DNA from: an uncultured Clostridium sp.
Lineage (GTDB): Bacteria > Bacillota > Clostridia > TANB77 > CAG-508
DNA length: 56,997 nucleotides
Direction: 5' to 3'
NCBI GenBank assembly: GCA_946499885.1
Contig: CAMMTN010000012.1
Span: 1 to 56,997, forward strand
Shown: in pieces, positions 19,062 through 29,588 of the stretch
Layout of the letters: each line of letters starts with the position of its first letter
Numbering within the stretch: position 1 is the stretch's first letter
Translations under genes and position numbers: made by a program
Notes under the pieces: model-generated
Seen by the model: only the letters and a program-made list of their open reading frames with translations
Told to the model about the DNA's origin: nothing
The model's database searches: none

Positions 19062-19625
19062 ATGAATAAAACAAAAAGAAAAATTTTTGAAACTTCAATG
19101 CAACTATTTGCGGATAAAGGATATGATGCTACAAGCATAGAAGAAATAACAGCAACTGTAGGAGTAGCAAAAGGAACTTTATATTACCATTTCTCAAGTA
19201 AAGAAGAGATATTTAATTTTTTAGTAGATGAGGGAGTTAAGTTATTAAAAAATAGTATTAGCATAAAAACAGATAAAATGAGTAATTCACTAGATAAAGT
19301 AAGAGCAATTGTTCTAATACAAATAAAAATACTTTTTAAATATGAAAGTTTTATGACAATTATATTAAGTAAAATCTGGGGAAATGATGAAAGAAGTAAA
19401 TTGTGCAAAAAATATGTATTCGAGTATATACAAATGATAGAAGATATAGTAAAAGAAGGAATAGCTAAAAAAGAAATTGTAAATAAAGATGCAAATGTCA
19501 TAGCTTCAGGAATATTTGGATTTACATGCTCAAGTTTTATATATAAAATGAAACATGAAGAAGTAAATATTCAAGAGCTTTTTAATGAAATTGATAATTT
19601 ATTTTTAAAAAAATTAAAAGGATAA
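19062..19625 (+). CDS. TetR/AcrR family transcriptional regulator
   Basis: 187 aa. The N-terminal HTH is classic: KRKIFETSMQLFADKGYDATSIEEITATVGVAKGTLYYHFSSKEEIF (about residues 5-50). The C-terminal ligand domain is helical and unassigned. ATG 19062 is preferred over a GTG at 19053 because AGGTG (19051-19055) is the ribosome-binding site. It ends 15 nt before an acyl-CoA ligase gene, so it probably controls that gene in response to an acyl-CoA or fatty acid. This is inference from context. Confidence 0.85.
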   Translation: MNKTKRKIFETSMQLFADKGYDATSIEEITATVGVAKGTLYYHFSSKEEIFNFLVDEGVKLLKNSISIKTDKMSNSLDKVRAIVLIQIKILFKYESFMTIILSKIWGNDERSKLCKKYVFEYIQMIEDIVKEGIAKKEIVNKDANVIASGIFGFTCSSFIYKMKHEEVNIQELFNEIDNLFLKKLKG

Positions 19626-19640
19626 AGGTAGGAACAAAAA

Positions 19641-21503
19641 ATGAGAATATTAAAAGATTTTAAAGTGCCAGAATTTAAATTCCCAAAATTTAACATGAAA
19701 GAAATATCAGAAATTGATGAGGTAAATGTTGACTATGATAAAATAAAAAAAGCAGAGGAAAATCAAAATAAGAAAAATAAAAAGAATTATGAGGGAACAA
19801 ATTTTTCTACAATTAAAGAAATATTTATAAATTCATCTAAAGAATATGCAGATAGAACATTTCTACTAGAAAAATTTAATCAAAAAGATGACTGGACAGA
19901 AATTACATATAACCAATTTAAAAATGAAGTAATAGGGTTTGGAACAGCATTAACAAGGAAATTAAATTTAAAAGATTCTAAAATAGTTATAATAGGAGAA
20001 AATACACATCATTGGTATGTATCATATATGACAATGCTTTGTGGAGCAGGAATTGCAGTTCCAGTAGATAAAGAGCTTCCAGAAAATGAAATAGAAAATG
20101 TTATAAAAAGATCAAAAGCAAGTGCTGTTATATTTTCAACGAAGAAAGCAGAAGCAATAAAAAGGGTGGCTGAAAATTTACCAGATGTTAAATATTTTAT
20201 ACAAATGAATTCTAGTAGTGAATTAAATGGAAGATTTATAGGATTAGATTACTTAATTGAAGAAGGAAAAGCACTAGTAAAAGGTGGAGACAATAGCTTT
20301 ATGAATATAGAAATAGATCCAGAAGAATTTAAAGTTTTAATTTTTACATCTGGAACTACTTCAAATGCAAAAGGCGTAATGCTATGCAATAGAAATTTAG
20401 CACAAAATGTTAATGCAGCTACAGCTTATGTTAAACTAACATCAGAGGATAGATTAATGTCAATACTTCCTCTTCATCACACTTATGAATCATCAATTGG
20501 TTTTTTATTGCCTTATGCAGTAGGATGCTCTATTAGTGTATGCCAAGGATTAAAACATATAGTTTCAGATTTAAAAGAAACGAAACCAACAGCACTTTTA
20601 ACAGTACCTTTGCTTGTTGAAAATTTATATAAAAAGATAAATGCTAATATCAAAAAAAGCAAAAAAGATGGTTTAGTAAATTCTATGATACATGTAACTA
20701 ATGCACTAAAAACTGTAGGAGTAGATATAAAAAGAAAAGTATTTAATGAGATATATGAAAATTTAGGAGGAAGAATAAGAATAATCGTTTCAGCTGCAGC
20801 TCCTATAGATGCTAAAATAGGAAAATGGATAGAAGATATAGGAATATTATTTTTACAAGGGTATGGACTTACAGAAACAGCACCTATAGCAGCACTAACA
20901 CCAGATTTTGATACTAAAGTTGGTTCTGCAGGAAAAGCTGTAGTTGGGGCAGAACTTAAAATAAATAATCCAAACGAAAATGGAGAAGGAGAAGTGTTAA
21001 TAAAAAGTAAAACATTAATGCTTGGATATTATGAAGATGAAGAAGCAACTAATGAAGCTATATTTGAAGAAAATGGAGAAAGATGGTTTCATTCTGGAGA
21101 TGTAGGGTATATGGACGGTGATGGATTCTTATACATTACAGGAAGAAGCAAGAATGTTATAGTAACTCAAAATGGAAAAAATATATATCCAGAAGAAATA
21201 GAACTTTTACTTGCAAAACATAACGAGATAAAAGAATGTATGGTTTATGGAAAAGAAATAGAAGGAGAAAAGGAACTAACAATAACAGCAAGAGTAATTC
21301 CAAATTATGAAGAAATAGAAGAAAAATATGGAAAAAATTTAGGTGAAGATGATGTATATAAAATAATTTGGGATAAAATTAAAGAAGTAAATAAAGGACT
21401 AACTTCATATAAAGCAATAAAAAAATTAGAAATTAAACATGATGATTTCGTAAAAACAACTACTATGAAAATAAAGAGGTTTGAAGAAATAAAAAAGCAA
21501 TAA
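19641..21503 (+). CDS. Long-chain acyl-CoA synthetase-like AMP-binding protein
   Basis: 620 aa of the ANL superfamily, which activates fatty acids as acyl-AMP and then acyl-CoA. The P-loop is IFTSGTTSNAKGVML (about 232-246), followed by LPLHHTYESS, the GYGLTETAP motif and HSGDVGYMDGDGFLYITGR with the GRSKNVIVTQNGKNIYPEEIE hinge. Family length is usual for the FadD/FACS branch (about 600). An N-terminal extension rich in Lys and Asn is unusual. Probable operon with the TetR regulator. Confidence 0.85.
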   Translation: MRILKDFKVPEFKFPKFNMKEISEIDEVNVDYDKIKKAEENQNKKNKKNYEGTNFSTIKEIFINSSKEYADRTFLLEKFNQKDDWTEITYNQFKNEVIGFGTALTRKLNLKDSKIVIIGENTHHWYVSYMTMLCGAGIAVPVDKELPENEIENVIKRSKASAVIFSTKKAEAIKRVAENLPDVKYFIQMNSSSELNGRFIGLDYLIEEGKALVKGGDNSFMNIEIDPEEFKVLIFTSGTTSNAKGVMLCNRNLAQNVNAATAYVKLTSEDRLMSILPLHHTYESSIGFLLPYAVGCSISVCQGLKHIVSDLKETKPTALLTVPLLVENLYKKINANIKKSKKDGLVNSMIHVTNALKTVGVDIKRKVFNEIYENLGGRIRIIVSAAAPIDAKIGKWIEDIGILFLQGYGLTETAPIAALTPDFDTKVGSAGKAVVGAELKINNPNENGEGEVLIKSKTLMLGYYEDEEATNEAIFEENGERWFHSGDVGYMDGDGFLYITGRSKNVIVTQNGKNIYPEEIELLLAKHNEIKECMVYGKEIEGEKELTITARVIPNYEEIEEKYGKNLGEDDVYKIIWDKIKEVNKGLTSYKAIKKLEIKHDDFVKTTTMKIKRFEEIKKQ

Positions 21504-21543
21504 TTTATAGTTATAATTTAAAACATAACAAAAATGAGCTAAG

Positions 21544-21582
21544 AAGTCAGAAATATTAATTAAAAATTATTTCTGGCTTTTA
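21544..21582 (+). terminator. Terminator after the acyl-CoA ligase gene
   Basis: AAGTCAGAAAT pairs with ATTTCTGGCTTT (one G-U), followed by T-rich sequence. Confidence 0.65.
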
Positions 21583-21656
21583 TAACAGAATTTTAAATTT
21601 GACTGTAAATCATAACAATCCGTAAGAAAAAAAGACAAATAATTACAAAAAAAGTA

Positions 21657-21685
21657 TTGACTTAATTAAAAACTTGTAATAAAAT
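21657..21685 (+). promoter_or_regulatory. Promoter flanked by an 8-bp inverted repeat
   Basis: TTGACT (21657-21662) and TAAAAT (21680-21685), 17-nt spacer. TCCGTAAG (21619-21626) and CTTACGGA (21730-21737) flank it as a perfect 8-bp inverted repeat, possibly two half-sites of a looping regulator. Confidence 0.55.
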
Positions 21686-21775
21686 TATATTGAAATTAAA
21701 AAAACAAAAAATCCTATAAAACAGAAACACTTACGGAAATAAAAACTACATAGGATGAAGGAGGGAAGGTTTACA

Positions 21776-22630
21776 ATGTCTAGATCTGGCATAGTAAACG
21801 TGAGAATGGTAATCACGGAAGAAAAGATTTTATCAAATATTGATAAAGTACAAAAATTGATAAATCCAAATAATAAAAAGCAAATAATTCAATTAGAAGA
21901 TGATGCTTATTTTAAAGATTTAATAGAATCAATAAAAACATATTTAATTGAATACCCAAAAAAGAAAAACTTTCCAGCAAGTGTATATAAAGCAGCTTAT
22001 GGATTAGTTGAATATGCAACAAATCAATTCGAAGAGAATACTAAAAAAATAGAAGGTTTAATTAGACAAAGGGAAAAGAATATTTCATTAGCAGCAAGTT
22101 TAAAAGACGCTTTATATGCAGTAGAAAATAAATCAGAAGATTGGAAAGAAGCAATAAAGGAAATAGCTAATGATTTTTCAGAAGATATAATAGAAACTTT
22201 AGGAGTTATAGGAAGATGCAAGTCTAATACATCTCAAAATTATCAAGATGCATTAAAATTAATTAATGCAAGGATTGGAAATTTAGAAACTAACTTGCAT
22301 ATTGAAATTGATATGGAAAGAATAGAAGATAGATCAAAAGCATTAAGTTACATAGGAATTGAAATTGCAGATGCATTAAAATTAATTCCAGCTCCAGAAG
22401 AAACATTAGAACCTATTGTAGAAGAAGATATTGTAGAATCTGTACAAGAAGAAGCAAATACAATACAAGAAGAAAATAAACAATATTTTGAACAAACAAG
22501 AATAGAAGTTAAACCTTCATTATGGCAGCGTATAAAGAATAGCAAAGTAGTTAAAGCTATTAAATATATAATGAAAATTAAAGTTGTAATAGAAGTGCCA
22601 AATGCTTTACCAGAGGGTAGAGGAGAATAG
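21776..22630 (+). CDS. Hypothetical protein with helical core and acidic linker (284 aa)
   Basis: I do not recognise the family. ATG 21776 follows AAGGAGGG; an in-frame ATG at 21755 overlaps that signal and is unlikely. The protein is mostly helical and soluble: a charged N-terminal region (ITEEKILSNIDKVQKLI), a middle helical part to about residue 205, then an acidic Glu-rich linker (EETLEPIVEEDIVESVQEE) and a basic/hydrophobic C-terminal segment (WQRIKNSKVVKAIKYIMKIKVVIEV). The tail may touch the membrane. It is a single-gene unit with its own promoter and terminator. Confidence 0.65.
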   Translation: MSRSGIVNVRMVITEEKILSNIDKVQKLINPNNKKQIIQLEDDAYFKDLIESIKTYLIEYPKKKNFPASVYKAAYGLVEYATNQFEENTKKIEGLIRQREKNISLAASLKDALYAVENKSEDWKEAIKEIANDFSEDIIETLGVIGRCKSNTSQNYQDALKLINARIGNLETNLHIEIDMERIEDRSKALSYIGIEIADALKLIPAPEETLEPIVEEDIVESVQEEANTIQEENKQYFEQTRIEVKPSLWQRIKNSKVVKAIKYIMKIKVVIEVPNALPEGRGE

Positions 22631-22631
22631 A

Positions 22632-22676
22632 AAGAAGTCTGATAATTACATATAGTTATCAGACTTCTTGTGTTTT
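22632..22676 (+). terminator. Terminator after the 284-aa gene
   Basis: AAGAAGTCTGATAA pairs perfectly with TTATCAGACTTCTT and is followed by TGTGTTTT. Confidence 0.75.
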
Positions 22677-22869
22677 AATCATGATCAACAAATAATAATC
22701 TTATAGCCCATAAACCAGATAGGCCAACTAATACATATATTATTCTACTAATTATAGACATTGCACCAAATATAGTATCTACTAAATTGAAGCTGAATAA
22801 TCCAACTAATCCCCAATTAATAGCACCTATTATTATTAATGCTAATGCTATTTTATCAATAATCTTCAT
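22675..22869 (-). CDS. DUF378 (YuzA-like) membrane protein
   Basis: A 64-aa protein with two transmembrane helices. The motif ALALIIIGAINWGLVGLF followed by RIIYVLVGLSGLWAI is diagnostic of DUF378, a family of unknown function common in Firmicutes. ATG at 22869 has AGGAAAGG upstream on the minus strand. Longer in-frame starts lack a ribosome-binding site. Confidence 0.85.
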   Translation of the reverse strand: MKIIDKIALALIIIGAINWGLVGLFSFNLVDTIFGAMSIISRIIYVLVGLSGLWAIRLLFVDHD

Positions 22870-22983
22870 GAAAATCATTCCTTTCCTAGCATTTTTAATA
22901 ATAGTATACTCAATAAATAAAATTTTATTCAAAAAATAAATTAAAAATAAAAAAAGCCGAAATCGGTTAAAATTTCAACTTTT

Positions 22984-23069
22984 TGGTGGGCAGGGATGGA
23001 TTCGAACCATCGTACTCAAATGAGAACAGATTTACAGTCTGCCGCCTTTAGCCACTCGGCCACCTACCC
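22984..23069 (-). tRNA. tRNA-Tyr (GTA)
   Basis: The minus strand folds with acceptor GGGTAGG/CCTGCCC, discriminator A and encoded CCA (22984-22986). The anticodon arm reads CAGACTGTAAATCTG with GTA. The long variable arm expected for bacterial tRNA-Tyr is present, and the T arm is GGTTCGAATCC. Length 86 nt. Confidence 0.95.
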
Positions 23070-23114
23070 AAAAAATATAAAAATTTATTAAATAGAAAAA
23101 CTATTTAATAAAAA

Positions 23115-23191
23115 TGGTGCGCCCTCAAGGATTCGAACCTTGGACCTACCGGTTATGAGCCGGTTGCTCTAACCAACTGAGCTAAGGGCGC
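23115..23191 (-). tRNA. tRNA with CAT anticodon, probably elongator tRNA-Met
   Basis: Acceptor GCGCCCT/AGGGCGC, D arm AGCTCAGTTGGTTAGAGC, anticodon stem-loop CCGGCTCATAACCGG with CAT, T arm GGTTCGAATCC and encoded CCA. The paired first base argues against initiator tRNA. tRNA-Ile2 with a modified CAT cannot be excluded by sequence alone. Length 77 nt; lies 45 nt upstream of tRNA-Tyr on the same strand. Confidence 0.92.
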
Positions 23192-23322
23192 ATCTCAAGC
23201 ACATTTACAAGTATAAAACATTTTAATTAATATGTCAATAGTTTTTGATAAAAAAAATAAAAAATAATGTAAAAGTAAATTGATGTAAGGTAAAAAAATT
23301 CACACAAAATTCACAAATAAAA

Positions 23323-23349
23323 TTAGCAATAAGTATTGACAATTGCTAA
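23323..23349. promoter_or_regulatory. CIRCE-like element 1 overlapping the hrcA promoter
   Basis: TTAGCAATA-N9-AATTGCTAA has the 9-9-9 architecture of the HrcA operator CIRCE, with one mismatch between arms and a divergent inner triplet (consensus arm TTAGCACTC). TTGACA (23336-23341) of the promoter lies inside it; TATAAT/TAATAT follows at about 23356-23363. Confidence 0.7.
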
Positions 23350-23373
23350 AAATGGATATAATATATATAAAGT

Positions 23374-23400
23374 TTAGCAGTCATTCATACTAACTGCTAA
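23374..23400. promoter_or_regulatory. CIRCE-like element 2 before hrcA
   Basis: TTAGCAGTC-N9-AACTGCTAA again has 9-nt arms (one mismatch) around a 9-nt spacer. It lies 51 bp centre-to-centre from element 1 and 13 nt before the hrcA ATG, in the transcribed leader. Confidence 0.8.
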
Positions 23401-23413
23401 AAGAAGGTGCAAA

Positions 23414-24415
23414 ATGGATAATAGAAAAAAGAAAATATTGCAGGCCATCATTGAAGAATATATTGATACTGCGGAACCAGTAAGTTCAGGAAGTATAGTA
23501 AAAAAATATGGGCTAGATTTAAGTAGTGCAACTATTAGAAATGAAATGGCAGATTTAGAAAAGATAGGATATATTGAAAAACCACATACTTCAAGTGGAA
23601 GAGTTCCATCAGCTAAAGGGTATAGACTATATGTTGATGAATTAATGAGTGACAGAAAAATAAGCTTAAGCGAAATAAAATATATTCAATCAAAACTTAT
23701 GGCAAAAGTTAATGAAATTGAAGATTTAACAAAAATAACTACAAGTACAATATCAGAAGTTACTCATTATACAACAGTTGCCATAGGCCCTAAAAAAGAG
23801 ATACAAAATATAGCTGAGATTAAATTTGTATTACTAGGATCTAGAATGCTAATGGCAGTAATATTAACAGATACGGGTATTATTAAAGAAACTATTATAA
23901 AATTTAATCAAGATGTAACAGAAGAACAAGTTGAAACTTTAAATTTTATGTTTAACAACAAACTAAGAGGAAAACCATTAGACTGGATAGATAAACCGCT
24001 AGAAGAATATATTTTTTCTCATATGAATTATAGCTTAGAAGTTATAAAACCAATTATGAATCAATTAAATAAAGTAATAAATGAAGAAGAAAAAATATAT
24101 TTAGAAGGGGCAAACAAAGCATTTGATTTACCTGAATTTAAAAGCTTAGAAGTAGCTAAAAAGTTTATAAATGTAATAGACCAAAAAGAAATCGTTGCAG
24201 ACTTATTAAATACAGGATTTGCAAATGACATAAATGTATATATAGGAAGCGAAAATGATAATGAAAAACTAAAAGATTTTAGTATAGTTACCTTTAAACA
24301 TAGATATAAGAACAAGGATTTAGGAACAATAGGAATAATTGGACCAACTAGAATGGATTATTCAAAAGTTATTTCAGTTATGAAGTATATTAGCAAAAAA
24401 CTTAATGGAGAATAG
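23414..24415 (+). CDS. hrcA: Heat-inducible transcription repressor HrcA
   Basis: 333-aa repressor of the class I heat-shock genes. The N-terminal winged HTH has KKKILQAIIEEYIDTAEPVSSGSIVKKYGLDLSSATIRNEMADLEKIGYIEKPHTSSGRVPSAKGYRLYVD (about residues 4-72, in family order). The C-terminal GAF-like domain ends with GTIGIIGPTRMDYSKVISVM. First gene of hrcA-grpE-dnaK-dnaJ; two CIRCE-like sites upstream imply autoregulation, with GroE or DnaK chaperones assisting folding in other species. Confidence 0.96.
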   Translation: MDNRKKKILQAIIEEYIDTAEPVSSGSIVKKYGLDLSSATIRNEMADLEKIGYIEKPHTSSGRVPSAKGYRLYVDELMSDRKISLSEIKYIQSKLMAKVNEIEDLTKITTSTISEVTHYTTVAIGPKKEIQNIAEIKFVLLGSRMLMAVILTDTGIIKETIIKFNQDVTEEQVETLNFMFNNKLRGKPLDWIDKPLEEYIFSHMNYSLEVIKPIMNQLNKVINEEEKIYLEGANKAFDLPEFKSLEVAKKFINVIDQKEIVADLLNTGFANDINVYIGSENDNEKLKDFSIVTFKHRYKNKDLGTIGIIGPTRMDYSKVISVMKYISKKLNGE

Positions 24416-24431
24416 AAAGTGAGGCTAAAAA

Positions 24432-24938
24432 ATGGAAGAAAATAAAGAGATGAAACAAGAAGAAAACATTAATAGGGTAGATGAAATAATAGAATTAAAA
24501 AAGCAAATTGAAGCTCAAAAAGTTCAAATTGAAGAAACAGAGGACAGATTAAAAAGAGTTGCAGCTGAATTTGATAACTACAAAAAAAGAAGTAGCAAGG
24601 AAAAAGAAGGATTATATAATTCTTTAGTTGGAGATATAGTTTCAAATTTCTTGCCAATAATAGACAACTTAGAAAAAGCAGTAGAAGCAGAAACTAAAGA
24701 TGAAGAATATAAAAAAGGAGTAGAACTTGTATTAAAACAATTTAAAGATGTATTATCAGCAAGAGGTGTAACAGAAATAGAAACTGTTGGAAAAACTTTT
24801 GATCCAGAATTACATGAAGCAGTAAGTAGTGTGCAAGATGATACAAAAGGTGAAAAAGAAATAGTTCAAGAATATAGAAAAGGCTATAAAATAGGTGATA
24901 GAGTTATTCGTCATTCTATGGTAGTAGTAGCAAATTAG
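24432..24938 (+). CDS. grpE: Nucleotide exchange factor GrpE
   Basis: 168-aa co-chaperone that releases ADP from DnaK. The N-terminal half is a long charged coiled coil. The family block AAEFDNYKKRSSKEKE and the C-terminal beta domain FDPELHEAVSSVQD and YRKGYKIGDRVIRHSMVVVAN are clear. Ends 65 nt before dnaK. Confidence 0.96.
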   Translation: MEENKEMKQEENINRVDEIIELKKQIEAQKVQIEETEDRLKRVAAEFDNYKKRSSKEKEGLYNSLVGDIVSNFLPIIDNLEKAVEAETKDEEYKKGVELVLKQFKDVLSARGVTEIETVGKTFDPELHEAVSSVQDDTKGEKEIVQEYRKGYKIGDRVIRHSMVVVAN

Positions 24939-24973
24939 TTTTTAATTTTAAATTTAATATATATTGAGAGTAA

Positions 24974-26860
<1,887 letters not shown>

Positions 26861-26872
26861 GATTCCAAGATA

Positions 26873-26970
26873 ATTGGTTTTGGCGTTGTTGCATAAATTT
26901 TAAATCCAATCAACGTACAAAGAGTACGCCTCATGAATTTAAAATTTATGCGCCTAGCCAAAACGCAATT
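26873..26970. repeat. Palindromic element R2, copy 1 (dnaK-dnaJ junction)
   Basis: Nested inverted repeats: TTTTGGC/GCCAAAA (26878-26884, 26957-26963), then GCATAAATTTTAAAT/ATTTAAAATTTATGC (15 bp, perfect, 26891-26905 with 26937-26951), and a central hairpin CGTAC-aaaga-GTACG. The conserved signature GGCGTTGTT ... CAACGTAC ... GTACGCCTC ... GCCTAGCC recurs in the fatty-acid cluster. Confidence 0.85.
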
Positions 26971-27012
26971 CTATTGAAATCCTTATAAGTAATAAAAACA
27001 ATTAGTATTAAA

Positions 27013-27037
27013 GAGGTTGGACTATTTCGCCAACCTC
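27013..27037 (+). promoter_or_regulatory. GAGGTTGG/CCAACCTC hairpin upstream of dnaJ
   Basis: A perfect 8-bp stem (27013-27020, 27030-27037) with a 9-nt loop, without T-run, 33 nt before dnaJ. It may act as an mRNA processing or stability element separating dnaK and dnaJ expression. Confidence 0.4.
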
Positions 27038-27069
27038 AAATACTATGATAGACTTTAAGGAGAATAAGT

Positions 27070-28239
27070 ATGGCAGGAAAAGATTATTATGAAATTTTAG
27101 GAGTACAAAAAAATGCAAGTGATGATGAACTAAAAAAAGCATATAGAAAACTTGCTAAAAAATATCATCCTGATGCAAATCCTGATAATAAAAAAGAGGC
27201 AGAAGCTAAATTTAAAGAAGTTAACGAGGCATATGAAACTTTATCTAATCCTGAGAAAAGAAGAATGTATGACCAATTCGGAACTGCAGATCCACAAGGA
27301 TTTGGAGGAGCAGGAGGTCCTTTTGGCGGAAGTAATGGTTATTATTCATATTCATCTTCTGGAGGATTTGATGGATTTGGCGATTTTGGTGACTTGGGAG
27401 ATATATTTTCTTCATTTTTTGGAGGAGGCTTTGGTGGAAGAAGTTCTTCAAAAAATGCTAATGGACCAAGACAAGGTGCTGACTTAAGATATAATCTAGA
27501 TATTACTTTTGAAGAATCTTTTTTAGGAACAGAAAAACAAATTTCTATTTCAAGGAATGAAGTTTGTAATACATGCCATGGAGAAGGAGCAAAGCCAGGA
27601 ACTAAAAAACAAACATGTTCAATGTGTCACGGAACTGGTCAAATAAAGCAAACTCAAACAACAATATTTGGACAAATGCAAACTGTAAGACCATGTACTA
27701 CTTGTAATGGAACTGGAGAGATAATTCCAGAACCTTGTATGGATTGTAAAGGTAAAGGAACTGTTAGAAAACAAGTGAAAGTTACTGTAAGAATTCCAGC
27801 AGGAATAGATGAAAATCAAACAATTGTACTTAGAGGTGAAGGAGAGCCAGGTGAAAAGGGTGGAGCAAAAGGAGATTTATACATAACTGTTCATGTAAAG
27901 AGACATAGTATTTTTACAAGAAAAGGTCAAGATGTTCTATGTGAAGTGCCAATAACATTTACACAAGCAACTCTAGGAGCAGATTTAGAGATACCAATGG
28001 TAGATGGTACTAAAGAAATTTATAGAATACCAGATGGTACTCAACCTGGAACTAAATTTACAATTAGAGGAAAAGGTTTTAAAAACATTAATAATAGTTC
28101 ACAAGGAAATTTTGTATTTACAGTTTTAGTTCAAGTGCCAAAGAGACTTACAAAAGAACAAAGAGATTTGATGTTAGAACTTGCTAAAACAATGAATGAA
28201 CAACCACCTATAAAGAAAAAAGGAATATTTGGAATTTAA
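27070..28239 (+). CDS. dnaJ: Chaperone DnaJ (Hsp40)
   Basis: 389-aa co-chaperone. The J domain has [15 protein letters not shown] with the HPD triad; a Gly/Phe-rich region follows (about 75-130). Four zinc motifs CxxCxGxG are all present: [32 protein letters not shown]. The C-terminal substrate-binding beta domains follow. It is separated from dnaK by 209 nt containing the R2 element, so it may need read-through or its own promoter. Confidence 0.97.
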   Translation: MAGKDYYEILGVQKNASDDELKKAYRKLAKKYHPDANPDNKKEAEAKFKEVNEAYETLSNPEKRRMYDQFGTADPQGFGGAGGPFGGSNGYYSYSSSGGFDGFGDFGDLGDIFSSFFGGGFGGRSSSKNANGPRQGADLRYNLDITFEESFLGTEKQISISRNEVCNTCHGEGAKPGTKKQTCSMCHGTGQIKQTQTTIFGQMQTVRPCTTCNGTGEIIPEPCMDCKGKGTVRKQVKVTVRIPAGIDENQTIVLRGEGEPGEKGGAKGDLYITVHVKRHSIFTRKGQDVLCEVPITFTQATLGADLEIPMVDGTKEIYRIPDGTQPGTKFTIRGKGFKNINNSSQGNFVFTVLVQVPKRLTKEQRDLMLELAKTMNEQPPIKKKGIFGI

Positions 28240-28268
28240 AGAACTGCACTTTTTGCAGTTCTTTTTTT
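28238..28268 (+). terminator. Terminator after dnaJ
   Basis: AAAGAACTGCA pairs with TGCAGTTCTTT and continues into a T-run; it overlaps the stop codon region. Confidence 0.85.
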
Positions 28269-28357
28269 AAAATAAAAGAATTTTGTCAAATTATATGTTT
28301 TTTGCATATTATATATTAGATAATATATTTTGTATTATCCAAGAGAGGTGAAATATA

Positions 28358-28609
28358 ATGTTTAATAAATGTTGTGAAATAGCAAAATGTTGTGTAGATG
28401 CAGTAATATGTGTATTAACTTCTTTACTACTATTCATTACAGGAGTAATAGTTGGAGCATATACAGGTTTAGCAACTATACTAGGATTAGGAGCTATAAT
28501 TGCAATTACAGCAATATTACTAATACTATTAATAATAAGAATTATAACATTGATTTGCTGTAAAAATAAGGAACAAAATAATTGTTGCAACTATGATAAA
28601 TACTGCTAA
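28358..28609 (+). CDS. Cys-rich small membrane protein (83 aa)
   Basis: Unrecognised. Two hydrophobic stretches (about residues 15-35 and 43-66) are flanked by Cys pairs: MFNKCCEIAKCC at the N terminus and LICCKNKEQNNCCNYDKYC at the C terminus, nine Cys in all. The layout suggests a two-helix membrane protein with metal- or disulfide-forming ends. AGAGGTG precedes ATG. It is a monocistronic unit between two terminators. Gene reality is supported by the ribosome-binding site and flanking terminators; function is unknown. Confidence 0.65.
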   Translation: MFNKCCEIAKCCVDAVICVLTSLLLFITGVIVGAYTGLATILGLGAIIAITAILLILLIIRIITLICCKNKEQNNCCNYDKYC

Positions 28610-28619
28610 TTTATAAAAT

Positions 28620-28656
28620 AAACCCTATCATCAATATGGTAGGGTTTGAATTTTTT
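28620..28656 (+). terminator. Terminator after the Cys-rich protein
   Basis: AAACCCTATCA pairs with TGGTAGGGTTT (one G-U pair) and is followed by TTTTTT. Confidence 0.8.
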
Positions 28657-28716
28657 AATTGACTGCATATAGCGTTTGTGATATTATATATTTATCAAAA
28701 AATGGAGGGATTGTAT

Positions 28717-29520
28717 ATGGAGGAAAAGGTAAAAAGTAATATTTTAATATACATAATAGTAGTTATAAGTTTAATTATTATATTATTAATATGTGGAGGA
28801 ATTATATTATATAAGAATTTAATGAATAATAACAATAATAAAATTCAAAATGAAGAAAAAAACTTTTATAACTACATAAATAATCAACAAGAAAATAGTA
28901 TTAATCAAGATAATTATGACGGAAGTATAAATAAACAGATTACTTTAAATGGAGAAAGCGTAAATATAGAGCTAAATTACATAAATGGAGATATAATAGA
29001 AGAAAATGAAGGTTCAAATTTATATTCACAAAAATATGATTTAATTATAAATAGTAAAAAAATAGATGGCATAGAGGATGGATCAAAATATATTAATACT
29101 AAAAATCAAATTAATGGAGATTTATATACAACAACTAAAGTTAAAGATAAAGTAACAAATAATGAATATTTAGTTTTACAAGTATATAAAGATTTAATAG
29201 CAGCAGGACCTACAATTAATGTATATATTATAGACTACAAAGAAGGAAAAATAATAACGAAATTAGTAGATGACAAAAACTGTTCAACATATTTTCTAAT
29301 AGATAAAATGCAGACAGATGAAAATGGAGAATATATACTAAATGAAGAAGCACAATTAAAAATGAAAATTTTAGATAATGAAATAATTTCTTATGAGTAT
29401 AACAAAGACGTAGCAAAACTTGAAAAGAAAATTTATACTATAAATAATGGAAAGATTGAAAGCAAAGTAGATAAAGCATATGAAACAAGCGATATTTGGG
29501 GAGTAGGAAAGTCTTGGTAA
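28717..29520 (+). CDS. Membrane-anchored hypothetical protein (267 aa)
   Basis: Unrecognised. A single transmembrane helix near residues 7-32 (ILIYIIVVISLIIILLICGGIIL) is followed by an Asn-rich linker and an extracytoplasmic domain of about 200 residues rich in beta-type sequence. ATG 28717 follows GGAGGGA at 28704-28710; longer in-frame starts lack a signal. There are no catalytic motifs I can name. It may be a cell-surface or envelope-associated protein. Confidence 0.6.
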   Translation: MEEKVKSNILIYIIVVISLIIILLICGGIILYKNLMNNNNNKIQNEEKNFYNYINNQQENSINQDNYDGSINKQITLNGESVNIELNYINGDIIEENEGSNLYSQKYDLIINSKKIDGIEDGSKYINTKNQINGDLYTTTKVKDKVTNNEYLVLQVYKDLIAAGPTINVYIIDYKEGKIITKLVDDKNCSTYFLIDKMQTDENGEYILNEEAQLKMKILDNEIISYEYNKDVAKLEKKIYTINNGKIESKVDKAYETSDIWGVGKSW

Positions 29521-29545
29521 AGAATATGTTTTCTACAGAATAATA

Positions 29546-29577
29546 AAAATATCCCTGGATTATCCAGGGATATTTTA
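29546..29577. terminator. Bidirectional terminator
   Basis: AAAATATCCCTGGA pairs perfectly with TCCAGGGATATTTT. It separates the convergent 267-aa and VirD4-like genes. Confidence 0.85.
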
Positions 29578-29588
29578 AGGAAAAAATG

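Noticed and set aside
26873-26970. A CRISPR repeat or array
   Set aside because: The R2 copies are isolated palindromic elements spread at gene junctions, not regularly spaced repeats with unique spacers; no cas genes are visible.
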